From positions 310,001 to 374,000 of the forward strand of contig JALUTQ010000007.1 in the NCBI GenBank assembly GCA_032718865.1: DNA of 64,000 bases, in the 5' to 3' direction. The notes under the pieces are model-generated. The model had not been told where the DNA came from. It ran no database searches and worked only from the letters and a program-made list of their open reading frames with translations. How positions within the stretch are numbered: position 1 is the stretch's first letter; the number at the start of each line of letters is the position of its first letter. Made by a program: the position numbers and the translations under genes. Origin of the DNA: Tilletia caries. Lineage: Eukaryota > Basidiomycota > Exobasidiomycetes > Tilletiales > Tilletiaceae. Below, one piece after another: positions 34,619-45,740 of the stretch.

Positions 34619-35910
34619 TTCTTTCTCCCTCTTCATCCCACTCGATACACGCAGACGGCAGAGATCATCTTGCCCGGTATCTCTCCCTCAACTCGCCGCC
34701 CACCATCTGCCTTGCCCAGAATCTCGCCGACCTGGTTTAGTATCACCACTGACTTTCACGCTTCTTCTCCCTTCCTCAGCATCCATTTCCCTTGTTCCTC
34801 TGGTCGTTATCACTCTCTTCACTTTCTTCGCATCACTGGCATCACTGGCCCACAGGAACACAGAAGGTCTCGTCCCGGACAGTCCTCATCCTCGATGGGG
34901 GCGTAGTCAGGCTCGGTGTAAGTATCACACAACTCGAACGGTAGAAGCGGTCGCAGGAATCCTTGGTACTCAAAGTCATGCTTGCCTCGAACCACCTTTC
35001 CCGAGAAGTCGATCGTCAGCTCTGCCCCAAAGAGAGATGCCTCCACGTGTTTCCCGCCCGAACAGAATCGGTATATACGTCTCCATACCTGCCTTGCACT
35101 CCGTTATGACATATGACAATGCTGGGCAATACTTGCTGACCATTCTTGTTCACTATGTGTCAGTTCTTTCTTTCCCATACTATATTCCTCAGGAACCATC
35201 TGCGCTCCATTTTTAAAGGGTCTGGGCAAAATGCTCCCAGGACCCTCTTCGTCCAAAACGTCCCAGGAGCATCCTGGCACTGATATGACCTCAGGAGCAT
35301 CCCACAGGCCACCACTGACACCATTAACAAATATGAATAGAAAGCAAAAATGGATTGCTAAAATGAGCCATAGCATACAGCAGCGAAAAGAGAGGTCAAT
35401 TGACCGAGACGCCTGGGAGAATTCCATCAAGCAACCTCTGAATCCGATGTCTTGGGCGGTTGGGCCGCCCGCCGTAAACCGTCGAGCTTTTGAAGGCGAA
35501 GACTGAAAGGCATCAGCAAGCGAGAACGTCGAGACTTGGAGGGGAACACTCACTGATTGAGGCCTGCAAAGTCATTTCCACAAAGACCCATCTATGGAGA
35601 GGTGTGCTGCGGTCATGAGAAGCACAGAACAGACGCGAGTCAGTAAACCAGTGACTGTCCACAGTCCACGCAGCCAAAGTAAGGAAGACGTACGTGCTGA
35701 TACTTCTGTTGAGATAAATCAGAAGAAAGGAAGAGAGCAGACAGAAAGTGTGCACATCTATGATCTACTCACCTCTGTCTTAGCGTCGTGGAAACGGCAT
35801 CGGAGCTGACCAGAAAAGATGGGAAGAAAGATGTCAGCGTCTAGCGATGAGCGGGGTATGACTCTCGGGTGACTGAAGGTGGTATGAAGAGCTGCTGCTG
35901 CTGAAGATGC

Positions 35911-35996
35911 AGTGAGTGAGTGAGTGAGTGAGTGAGTTAGTGAGTGAGTGAGTGAGTGAGTGAGTGAGTGAGTGAGTGAGTCAGTCAGTCAGTCAG
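35911..35996. repeat. (TGAG)n then (TCAG)n tetranucleotide microsatellite
   Basis: About 17 TGAG units with one TTAG interruption, then four TCAG units. Confidence 0.95.
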
Positions 35997-37283
35997 CCGG
36001 AGTGTCTTCGCAAGCAGAGGGGTTAAGGGAGCAGCGCGTACCCTCTGCGCGTCATCCACCATGCCTTCGCACAGGCCCCAGTGTCGAGAGGCGTTGGTGG
36101 GGTAAGATTGCGGAGGAGGGCGAAGAGAGGCGCGGGCTGGTTGTGTCTTGAGCTGCTGATGGGGTGCAATTGAGGTCAGTGAGGGAGTGAGAGGGACAAG
36201 TGAGGAGAGGAGGGGGAAGAACCACTGCGGATCGTGTGCTGTGATGGTGTGCTGTGACGGTGTGAGCGAGTTGAGGATGTGTGCCGTGTGTGAGAGGCTG
36301 TGCCCTGTGGTGGTCAGGAAGAAGGGAACGTGGTTCGTGGAGGGGCGAAAGGGGCGAAGGCGCGAGGCGGAGAGGCCCATGCGCGCACACGCGTCTGCTT
36401 GAGCTTGGGCCATCCTGGTGCGAGATCCAGAGACAGTCGGCCTGTAGTTGATTCGGGGAGGGTCTTCTGTTGGATCTATCCGGGGATGGTTGGCTTGAGG
36501 ATGCTCCCAGGATGATTTGCCTCCATAACGTCCAGGGACGATCGGCGATCGGCAGAAACGTTCGAAATACATTTTGGGAAAACGTTATGACTCAAATTCT
36601 CAGATTCATCCCCAGACGCTCCGGCCAAACCATCCTCAGAAGGTCTACACCGCCAAATCACCCATGGGCCAGTTCACTCGTTTGGCGGTGTACGAAAGAG
36701 TACACGCTCTTTATAGGGAATCAGAAGAGAGACTGGTATAGTCGTGAAGGAAAACGTAAAGTCCAGAGAACTCCAAAGGGGAAATGAGAAGATCGTCGAG
36801 CTTAGATATCGTCCTGGGAGAAGGGATCCGAGTCAGGAAAGGATGGAAACAAAGCGGGATAGGGGAAAGTTCGAGGGTCAGTGCTCATGAGAAGGAGGCC
36901 GAGCAAAGATCGTGTCGGTTCATCACGGGAGAGATGACCGCGGATGTAATGAGTCATGAGAGAGCCGTGAACAAGCCGCATCATGCCGATATCGGATTCC
37001 AACACTACATAATGTATCCTGGATTTGATGCAACCAACCAGCTGCATAGACCCTGCAAAGACAAAGCAGCCCCGAAAGGAAGGGATCTGAGCGACCTTTG
37101 TACGTAACTTCCAACCTGGTACTGCTCTTGGGCCATCCCTGGAGGACAAGGAATGGGCCACCTGCGTACATGAGGCTGAGAACGCAGAGCCTTTCCACAG
37201 TAACATACATCAGCTTGAGAAGTGGAAAGTGACCTCGCGGCCTATACATATTTGAGGTGGTGATAAAATGCCTTACCGTACGC

Positions 37284-37897
37284 CAAGGCTCGGCAAGCTA
37301 CTAGAGTTACCACTTTTCTGCGAAATAGTATAGTCAAGTTATAGTGAGTGGTCACCTCGGCGGGAAATAGTATAGTCAAGTGAGATATAGCTACTATAAA
37401 AACTAATAGTTACTATTTCAGCCATGCAAAAATTTCGTTGGCTTTTTCGCTGAACTAGCCACTATAGTCACTTCCAGTAGCTACCTGTGACTAGTTCAGT
37501 ACAGCATGAGATCGACATAGTCACTATATGTGGCTATAAGTGACTGGAGCTACTATATAGTAACTATCCAGCAGCTGTCTCAGCCAGCCCCTGTCCAACA
37601 CAAAAGTTACATTTGGTTGAAATAGTCACTATATGTGGCTATGAGTAACTGAGATAGCGACTATATGTGACTAGGAGTAGCTGGAGCTACTACATAGTGA
37701 CTATCTAGTGGCTATATCAGCCAAGTGCGATTTTTCATAACTATTTCAACTATTAGTTACTCCGCGCCGATCTGAAAAAGTAATAGCTACTATTTTTTCT
37801 AGGCGGCTTCGCCGCCCAAAGTATAGTCAAGTTATCACTATAAGTTATAACTATATAGTTATCATAGTTCCATAGTGAAGATAGTTGCCGAGCCTTG
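37284..37897. mobile_element. hAT-like MITE, CAAGGCYCGG family, member C
   Basis: 614 bp, ends CAAGGCTCGGCAA and its inverse, exact 8-bp target duplication CCGTACGC (37276-37283, 37898-37905). The interior is made of TAGTGACTATAGTCAC-type motifs rather than the AACTGTAA motifs of members A and B, so it is a separate subfamily with the same ends. It lies 96 bases before the start codon of the FAD oxidase gene. Confidence 0.85.
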
Positions 37898-37993
37898 CCG
37901 TACGCTCTACTCACTGCAATCTTCTCGTCCCGCTCTTCCACCTCTTTCTCCCCTTCTTCTGCTCTTCTCCCCACTCCTCCCTTCTTGATTTAG

Positions 37994-39753
37994 ATGCGTG
38001 TCATTTCTGCCCTTCTCGGCGGTATCGCTTTTTCGTCGCTCGCTGCAGTCACGTACGCCGTGACGGCAGCACCTCCCCTCGCCGGTCCAGGTGCTCCCTC
38101 TGCCAACGCCAGCACCGACGAAATTTCTCAGGCCTGTTCCACGCTGGCCAAACAGCTCGGTGAGGACAAGGTTCATCGACAAGGGATTCTGGATTATGAG
38201 TACAGACAGAGTGTCGAGCGGTCGTGGAATCTGCAGCAAAGCTTCTACAAGCCTGTCTGCATCGTCTTTCCTGAGGAGACCAACGACGTCGTCGTGGCGT
38301 ACCAGACGATCATCGAGAACGGACTTCCGTATGGCGTCAGGAGCGGCAGGTGAGTATATCGCCTGCCTCAGAGCCAAGTGTGCAACTGTGCTGACCCGTT
38401 CCTTGCTCTTCGACAGCCACGGCGTCGCATACGGCTGGTGTTCGACTCCAGGAATCTTCATCGACCTGCAGAGAATGAACAAAGTTGAATACGACGCCAA
38501 GCGAGGTGTTGCTCAACTTGGCCCAGGAAACCGGTGAGTTGAGAATGCGTTTGTCCGGAGGGTAAGAGAATAGTTAACATCCTGACACGCTTCGCGATAC
38601 CAGCTGGAGCCGCGTGTATGACATCCTGGGAGAACAAAATCAAACTGTCATCGGCGGTCGAGTCAGCGACGTCGGAATGGGCCTAATGCTCAACGGAGGT
38701 GTCAGCTACATCTCCGGAGAGTACGGCTTTGCTTCTACCAACTTTGTCGAGGTGGGTCTCCATTCCAATCGTGATGGTCTTTACTATTGCACTGACATTT
38801 ATCTCTGATGGTCAATCTGCATCAGGTTGAAGTCGTCTTGCCGACAGGTCAACTTGTAGTCGCCACACCCACGAATAAATACAAGGACCTGCTCTGGGCG
38901 ATGCAAACTGCCGGCAACTCATTCGGTATCGTGACCCAGTTCACAGTCAAAGCTCATCCGCTCAGTAGTCTATTTTGGGGAGGCTTGATGATCGATGATC
39001 TACCCTGCCGAACAATTCGATGCCGCTTCGGATGCAGCGATCGACTTCTTGAATGAAGTAAAGGATCCCAAAGCAGCCCTCACCCCAACCTTTGATATCA
39101 TTAACCCGCCGATCGGTGCACTCGTCAAGCCCCTCGCCATCTTTGCTTTCAGCTACGCGACGCCTACTCCTCCACCGAAGATTTTCGATCGACTGTTGAA
39201 CATCCCTCACATAAGTAAAGACGTCAGGACTCGGCCCTATGCCGGGAACGGAGGCATGGTGCACCTCTGGGACGGCTTCGGTTCCATCTATGGCGACGCC
39301 CAATCATTCCGTACCCAGACTCACAAGCTTACGAAAGAAGTTGGTCGTCTCGCCCTTGCTGCTTCCCGCAACCTCACAAAGACGCTCGGAACCGACGTCG
39401 ACACCTTCTCGCTTTCGTACGACCATATATTCGCGAATACGATTGCCATTTCGAACAAGCAAGGAGGAACACCGTACGGATTCAAGGCGGAGCCGACCAC
39501 GTGCATTCTGTACAACGTTGCCTACAAGGCTGAACTTCCCACGGAACGCAAACAGAACGTCCTCAAAGTGTTCAACGAGCATGTCGACAGCGTCCCCTCG
39601 ACCGGGAAGTTCCCGCTCTATCTGCCCTACTCAGGCGCCGATCAGAATGCGTTGCAGACTTACAACAATTATGACCGCTTCAAGAGCATCAAGCGCAAAT
39701 ACGATCCTAAGAACTTCGTTCAGACCCACTCGGGTGGACCCAAGTTCGATTGA
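37994..39753 (+). CDS. Secreted FAD-linked oxidoreductase (berberine-bridge type), frameshifted
   Basis: Oxidase of the FAD_binding_4 plus BBE family. Exons 37994..38349, 38417..38533, 38604..38751 and 38826..39753, all GT-AG. A signal peptide is evident (MRVISALLGGIAFSSLAAVTYA). The FAD-binding half shows FPEETNDVVVAYQTII, RSGSHGVAYGWC (a His and a downstream Cys at the usual FAD-attachment sites) and GGVSYISGEYGFA. The C-terminal BBE part ends FKSIKRKYDPKNFVQ, the usual terminal motif. A perfect 7-bp tandem duplication GATGATC-GATGATC at 38987-39000 shifts the frame between GGLM and YPAEQFD; apart from it the gene would encode about 513 residues. No splice site can remove it. So the gene is either a recent pseudogene or carries an assembly error. 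Substrate cannot be inferred; relatives oxidise alcohols, sugars or alkaloid-like compounds. A hAT-like MITE occupies its promoter. Confidence 0.85.
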
Positions 39754-40557
39754 CGAGGCCTTTATGTCCCTCTATCTTCAGCGGACCACATATGATTCTC
39801 TACAGAGTTACCCTGGTCGCTCATCACCCGTTTACATCCTTCTCTAACCCTATTCCTCATACTCTCCATCTTGCATCAGGCTTTGTACACCGCCGTCGTA
39901 CATTGAGGATCGAGTGTTTCCCACAAAATTGAACGTCACTTGTTCCGTGTTCGTCCGAATTGTGGGTCACATCCTTTAATCCTATAACGCAAAGTCCATA
40001 GTGCGGATATCACGGATACAACCCGGACATACGGTTCGGAGTTAATATGTCCCTTTGTCAAACTCTCCCAACGCTTCAGATGATCGACAGAACCACATCC
40101 TCATCCTCAGTCGTCTCTAACCTCGGCACCTTGCCAGTTGCCACCTTCCCAGAAGGCATTGCGTCTGACTATTCCCTTCATGGCGTCTCCACACCTCGGC
40201 GTCCCTGCCGTTCTGACCATTCTGTTGTGAGGGTTTGTGTGATCATGATTCACGGAAGTGGCTGATAATTTTCTGCTCTCTCTCAATTACCATCATCACG
40301 AACATCACCCCCTCTTACCCTCCCTGTCCTCCTATCCACACCGCTGGGCGCTGTCATTCCCACACCCTTTCTCTCTCCCACAGGCAACTTTACGTCAAAT
40401 AACGTCCACCGCTGACCGCTGCAGCACCCGTGGCCTGCGTTGCAACATCGCGCGCCGCAACCCCCCGAGAAGACTGCCTCGGGCCCTCGGCCAATCTCGT
40501 CTGCTCAAAACCCACACAAGCCAACTCCAACGCCAGATACTCCTCCGACCACCACGG
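39754..40557. other. Spacer between the FAD oxidase and the chimeric pseudogene locus
   Basis: The first part should hold the FAD oxidase terminator. From about 40420 the sequence becomes coding-like (a frame with PSANLVCSKPTQANSNARYSS) and may be a further Sip5-derived piece, but I could not anchor it. Confidence 0.35.
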
Positions 40558-40740
40558 CCATACGATTTCGACGAGATGCGCCAGTTTAAGGTGCCCAACC
40601 TCACCATCAAGGAGCTCCTCTCCGCCATTCCAGCACACTGCTTCGAGCGGCCCCTCAAGAGCTTCCTCTCCCTCAGCATAGATGACATCAAGGTCTCCGC
40701 CCTTGCATACGCAGGAACTTACATCGGCCCTCTCCTCAAG
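40558..40740 (+). pseudogene. Delta-12 fatty acid desaturase fragment, N-terminal part
   Basis: The reading FKVPNLTIKELLSAIP then AHCFERPLKSFLSL and DDIKVSALAYAGTYIGPLL matches the conserved start of microsomal omega-6/delta-12 (FAD2-type) desaturases before the first histidine box. It breaks abruptly at about 40740, where the reading continues in another frame as Sip5-like sequence. The next desaturase part is found 1.25 kb downstream on the same strand. Confidence 0.7.
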
Positions 40741-41760
40741 TCCGTAGATCCTTTGACGACGACCAGCCAGACGCACAATCCATCGCAGACGCTTATCCAC
40801 ATCTCAGCCAGTCCCTACACTCCCTAGAGCACCAGCACCAGCACAAGCCAGTATCGCCTTCGTCACACGCTCGCTCTGCCTCCGCCTCCTCTGCTTCCGC
40901 TTCAACCTCGCCATCTTCTTCGTTCTTCAACCTCCTCTCCACTCAGATCAGGCGCAGACTCTCCATCCCATTACCATCCCCAGTAACCACCACCACTTCC
41001 AACCTCGCTGCTCCCGCACCCCCTGACCGAGTGTCCCATCCGCTTCCTCTGCTAACCCTCCCCACTCAGCTTTACCCGCTGCTGCGAACAGCCCATCTGC
41101 ACAGAGTGCTTCGTCCAGATCAAGAGAGCAGACCCCAACCACACCAATCCGCCCTCGTCCGAACCGGCTACATGCACTTACTGCATGGAGGCCAACTTTG
41201 GTGTCGTCTATCGACCGCCGCCTAGCTTTCTTGCCAAGGGGCCAGGAGCGGGGGCGGGAACGGGGATGGTGGGTGGGAGAATGTCACGGTGCTTTGGCTG
41301 CTGTAGCAGCTGCTGGCAATATGGCGTCTACCATCGGAGCCGCAGCCACAGGCACCATCGCGAATGCCCGTCGGCGGAAGAGCTTGGACATACCGACCCA
41401 GAGGTCATTACCATCGGTGAGTATGAAATTTACTCGGCGAAGCAACCGCTGGCTTGCGTACATGGACAGACCCTTTCTCCCGTCTGACATGCCCACATCC
41501 TCAATTTCATAGACATGATCCGCCCCGACTGGGAAGACAAGCTCCGAAAAGCACACGCAGCCATCGCACGACGCGCCAACAAACGCATCATCATGCGCCA
41601 AGTCGGCGACCGTCTCACCCCTATCGCCGTATCCTCCTCCCGCGCCGGCGCCGAGTTGCCCGATGGTCTCATACAGGGGCCGGGCGGGAGCCATCATCAT
41701 CACCACTACAGGCGCTGCCGTTGCTGGTGCGGGGAGTGGACAACAACAGGCAATCGTTAG
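40741..41760 (+). pseudogene. Sip5-like zinc-binding protein fragment, decayed
   Basis: Protein-like segments in shifting frames: RRSFDDDQPDAQSIADAYPHL, a Ser-rich stretch, then the hallmark [18 protein letters not shown] (41071 on) and [17 protein letters not shown], then TDPEVITI joined over an intron (GTGAGT...CATAG) to DMIRPDWEDKLRKAHAAIA and RIIMRQVGDRLTPI. These match fungal Sip5 (Snf1-interacting) family proteins. The expected first zinc pair is damaged: the codon after ECPI reads Arg instead of Cys, and the residues linking it to TRCC are lost. A further frameshift sits before TDPEVITI. It lies wholly between two parts of a desaturase. Confidence 0.7.
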
Positions 41761-41984
41761 TGGGAGTGGGAGATGGAATATCGGAATGGCGGGGGCGGGT
41801 AATGTCGTCCTCCCAGGCGACGCTTCCGGCGGTGGACGCGGCGGGTCAAGCGGCGCAGCAGCATCGTCGTCAGCAGCAACACAAGGAGACTATGCATTAC
41901 AGACTCTGCCCCGAATGGAGCGCGGAAGTTCGCGTCTCGACGCGTCGGAGGAATCAGGAGCTCGCTTATCTCCAGGCGCCACCC

Positions 41985-43066
41985 AGTTCTCACTCGCCCG
42001 CTTCGTCGCCTGGGACTTCTGGCCTTTCTGGCAAGGACTCGTCTTCACCGGCATGGCGGCATCTGGGTCCAGGGTCGTCGCACACGAGTGTGGTCATCGG
42101 GCCCTCAGTCCTAGCAAGACCATCAACAACGCCGTCGACTGGGTCTTGCACTCTGCCCTGATGGTGCCTCACCACTCATCAAGGCTCGGACAGTTACTTA
42201 CAGTTGTCCATTTTGGGTATACAGTACAGTACAGTTACAGTTATAACTTACCGCCAGCGCCTACAGTACAGTTACAGTTACAATTAAGTTACTTTAAGTT
42301 ACTACAGTTACTGTATTTTTTTCGCCGCGCACGGACCTCCAACCTCAGTTTAAGTCACTGCTTAAGTCACTGTAGCAGTAACTAACAGTTACTGTAGACA
42401 AAGTCTCAAAGTAACTGTAACTTAAAAACTCTTTAAGTCACATAACGGAACTTAAAAAGTGTTTTAAGTCACAGTGTTGCCCTTCAAAATTGTCACCTAA
42501 CAGTCCTCGAAAGTGACTGCAACTGTAACTCGATTTCCGGGTAAATGTTTTCGCCAAGGAAATGAGATTTGACTTAAGTAGGTGTGATTGTGTGAAGTAA
42601 CTGTAAGTAACTGTACGCGGCTGTCAGTGGCTGTAAGTGCTTTCTCAAACTGAAAGTGGCTGCCAGTAGTTTTGTTCAACTTAAACAGTGATGTATAGTC
42701 ATAGTAAGTTTGAACAGTTTGGGGCCCGAAAAAAAATTCCAACTTAATCAACTGTTAAGTTGACTGTACCCGGGCCCTACAGTTACAGTCAACTTAATTT
42801 TTTTCCGGCTCCGCCGCGTACAGTACAGTTACAGTTATGACTTATTAAGTCAACTTACCTACAGTTACAGTGGGCACAGTTATACAGTCGCCGGGCCTTG
42901 CCACTCATGGCGCATTTTCCACGCACGTCACCACGCCGGCACCGGTCACCTTTCCCGCGACGAGGTCTTTGTCCCCCGCACACGCGTCCAGCGTGGTCTC
43001 ACGAACCTCCGCCCGCTTCCCACTGATGAGGACGAAGCTGATACCGTTCGCTGCCAGGCAGCGTGA
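41985..43066 (+). pseudogene. Delta-12 fatty acid desaturase fragment, split by a MITE
   Basis: Reading LARFVAWDFWPFWQGLVFTG, then VVAHECGHRALS (first His box, HECGH) and NNAVDWVLHSALMVPHHS, stops at the MITE at 42180. It resumes exactly after it as SWRIFHARHHAGTGHLSRDEV (second His box, HARHH) and FVPRTR, ending at a TGA at 43064-43066. About 15 extra bases sit between FTGM and VVAHE and look like short tandem duplications. The third His box and the rest of the enzyme are absent. The family desaturates oleoyl chains in the ER membrane; this copy cannot. Confidence 0.8.
42180..42900. mobile_element. hAT-like MITE, CAAGGCYCGG family, member B
   Basis: 721 bp, ends CAAGGCTCGG and CAAGGCCCGG inverted, exact 8-bp target duplication CCACTCAT (42172-42179, 42901-42908). 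The interior repeats AACTGTAA-type motifs as in member A but in reverse orientation and with extra length. It interrupts the desaturase reading between the PHHS and SWRIF codons. Confidence 0.88.
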
Positions 43067-45021
43067 AGCACCGAAGAGAGAAAAGAGGAGACTTGGAGGG
43101 GAATATCAAATATGGGATATGGAAGCGAGTAGCTTCGGCAGTGGGGAGACAAGCCGGAAGGGAGGAGGTAGATTGACATTGAAGGGAGGCAGAACTGCAG
43201 GAGCGGTGAGCAAAGGAAATGTGAACAGTGCACCTGTGGCACCTGTTACACCGCCTCGTAGATGCCTTGTAATTCAATCTGGGGCACCCACAAGGCACAA
43301 TCTGGGCCAGATGAGCTAAAACGGAAATTATGTAAGAGTCTGCTCACCATCGGCGTCAGATCGCCGACTGCCCAAGTCGCACCGACAATGATCAAAACAA
43401 CACTCTGAAAGGGGTGCCATTCCCCTTCATCTTCCATCCCTTTCCTCAATGGCGACCTCAAGAACTACAGCTTTTTGCAGCCAGAGTGTAGCTGAAGTAT
43501 TCAGGTAGTGAATGAGGTAGCTATTCCTTATTTTCAGCGTGCTTAGAGCTGATTCCGACTGGTAGCTGACGCCTGAAGATGACCAATGCTGACTTTGCCC
43601 AGTGATTTCAAGCATTTCTTGCCTCTCTGTGCGCTGGCGACTGTTAAGAAACATCATTTTGCTCACATTTTCAATCCCATCCATACCGATTACTCACACA
43701 TCCTTCCTTTTCATGACTTCTAACTTCTCTCATATGTCAACAGTATAGACCTCTTTGAAATACAGCTCTTTTCTCTCTCTTCCTGATTTCGTAGACCCCT
43801 CTGCTGCCCTCTGAGCTCTGACAGCCCGACTCGGGTCTCAATACCTGTCTGCTTTTCGGGCCGCATATCGAGAATAAGGTACGTACAGCTCTTAAATCTC
43901 TATGGGAGTATCTACGTATACTGATGCACCGATCCCCCGTTTTTGGTCCTCTCTCAGATTCTGTCTGAGTAGTTATGAAGGTAGATGTCCTCTGATTCTC
44001 GAGTTTTCAGTAAGCACACACTTTCTCTCATTGTTATGGTATCTGACCTCAAAACACTTTTCTAGAGGTATTTCCTGACTCTATAGCTCTACACGATCCT
44101 TTCAAGGTCTCGATCGCGCTCCTGGGACCATTTTGCGCGTCTCGAGATATGCCATTTCTGTTTGTACCTTATCATAGTCAATACATGTCGTTTTTCCCTG
44201 CCAATCCTCATAGACTGGTCCGAATCTCAATCGGAAAAGCTCTATGAGCTCTCCTTGACTATACCTTTCGAACGAACCTATCATTGTTTTTGGAGATTTG
44301 GGTGTTGAAAATCGAGTTGCACTTCGTACACCAAGAAGTGTCTAGAGGTACACGTCGCAATTTTTGCATGGGATTTACGGGTTACCACAAACGACCACAC
44401 ATCCATACAACAAAAATAATATACAACAAAAACGGTACCTACGTGTTTTAATGGATTAGAGGACCTTGTCCTCCAGATTTGAGAGCATTCTGGGAAGTAT
44501 TGGCTGCACACGACAGGAAAAAGAGTGGTTTGATCGAATCCCTATTGAATCCCCATCGATTCCACATCGATTCCTGACCATCATCCTTCACAAACACGGA
44601 TTCAAGAAGAGAAAAAAGGCAGCTGTCTGATTGCTGGTACTTACAGCTACCTATAGAGCCATCATAAACAGCTTTCTGATGATAGGGATAGGCTAGTCTT
44701 ACATTTCAATTGCGAACATGTTAAAAGATGAGAAATAATGATTCCAGTATTGCTTCCACTCAGAGGAATTCCCGAAGTCGACGCGTCTGCTAGACTCACT
44801 TTCTATCTACTGATTTATCATGAATACATGAAGCAAGCATTGAGAGCCTTTACCGTGTTGGAACAGGGATTCTATAGAACATGGGCATCAAAGTAATGCT
44901 GCAATTGACATGATTCCTATCGATATCTCGAGCTATCATAAACCAATGATCCATTTTCTCCCATTCAAAGTACTCCCATAGTGCAGAGTAATACCAGTAG
45001 TGCCATTTCCAGGTGCTTCAT

Positions 45022-45392
45022 TGTGCTAGCAGAGGTATGATGATCACCTTGATGATCACTTAGGTTTCCATTTCTTCCGTTTCCCTTCTCTCCGATTCAT
45101 TCCGTTCCGATCCGTTCCGCTCTCCTTTCTCTCGCTCCACGTTTCCTCCACTCCACGACTCTCTATTCGTTGCGTAACGACTTGCCACTTTCCTAGCTCC
45201 CTCTCACTCCTCTCACATTGCGATCTTTCCATATATACTTCCCCGAAGCTACCAAGCACAGTGTACGTATATAGCGACTCGATTCTCTTCTTCTCTCCCT
45301 CTAGCAATGCAGCCTTCACAAGATACATTTTCCGCCCCTTTTCTTCCGAGATCTTCCCTATTCTTTCAGGTAAATACACTCTTGCCAACATA
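45022..45392 (+). repeat. 5' LTR of the gypsy element
   Basis: 371 bp starting TGTGCTAGCAGAGG and ending CTTGCCAACATA. The target duplication forces the 3' end to be ...CATA rather than the usual ...CA. It contains ATATATAC at 45231-45238. Confidence 0.93.
45231..45238 (+). promoter_or_regulatory. Possible TATA box in the 5' LTR
   Basis: ATATATAC about 210 bp into the LTR; the only TATA-like site in it. The same site is in the 3' LTR. Confidence 0.4.
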
Positions 45393-45404
45393 TGGTGATG
45401 AGAG
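45393..45404 (+). promoter_or_regulatory. Putative primer-binding site
   Basis: TGGTGATGAGAG begins directly at the end of the 5' LTR; the TGG start is the usual complement of a tRNA CCA end. The priming tRNA was not identified. Confidence 0.4.
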
Positions 45405-45740
45405 GGACTCTCTGCTGACACCGACAGCCGGAACTGCAGATCCCACCCCTTGCCCCAAGCATACTCTTCGGTCCTCAATCGCACACGGTCGCCATAACCC
45501 ACCTGATTGTTGCACCCACCCCTCCGGTCTCTGAACCCACACATTCGGTCCTTGTACCCACCAACTCGGTCTCATCCACCAACTCGGTCTCACCCACCAA
45601 CTCGGTCTCATCAACCAACTCGGTCTCTTCGACCTTCTCCCGTCGCTCGCCTTCCTTTTTCTTCAGGCTCTGCGTCGAGGTATCCTCCGCTTCCTTGGAC
45701 CGGCTCGCCACATCCGGCTCCAAACCAGCTACTCTCCACG

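Larger units (their letters stand above)
32519..37275. other. Gene-poor, repeat-rich intergenic region
   Basis: 4.8 kb in which I support no gene. Several frames of 100-260 residues exist (for example 34428-35216 plus, 35985-36572 minus) but they are Ser/Leu/Pro-rich and resemble nothing I recognise. It contains a tRNA-like stretch at about 33313-33384, a 14-bp tandem repeat at 34563-34618 and a TGAG/TCAG microsatellite at 35911-35996. Confidence 0.4.

Noticed and set aside
34428..35216. A 262-residue plus-strand frame as a gene
   Set aside because: Ser/Leu/Pro-rich, contains a 14-bp tandem repeat and resembles no family; it may be chance.
35985..36572. A 195-residue minus-strand frame as a gene
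   Set aside because: Low-complexity composition, no motif and no supporting splice structure; it overlaps the edge of the TGAG satellite.
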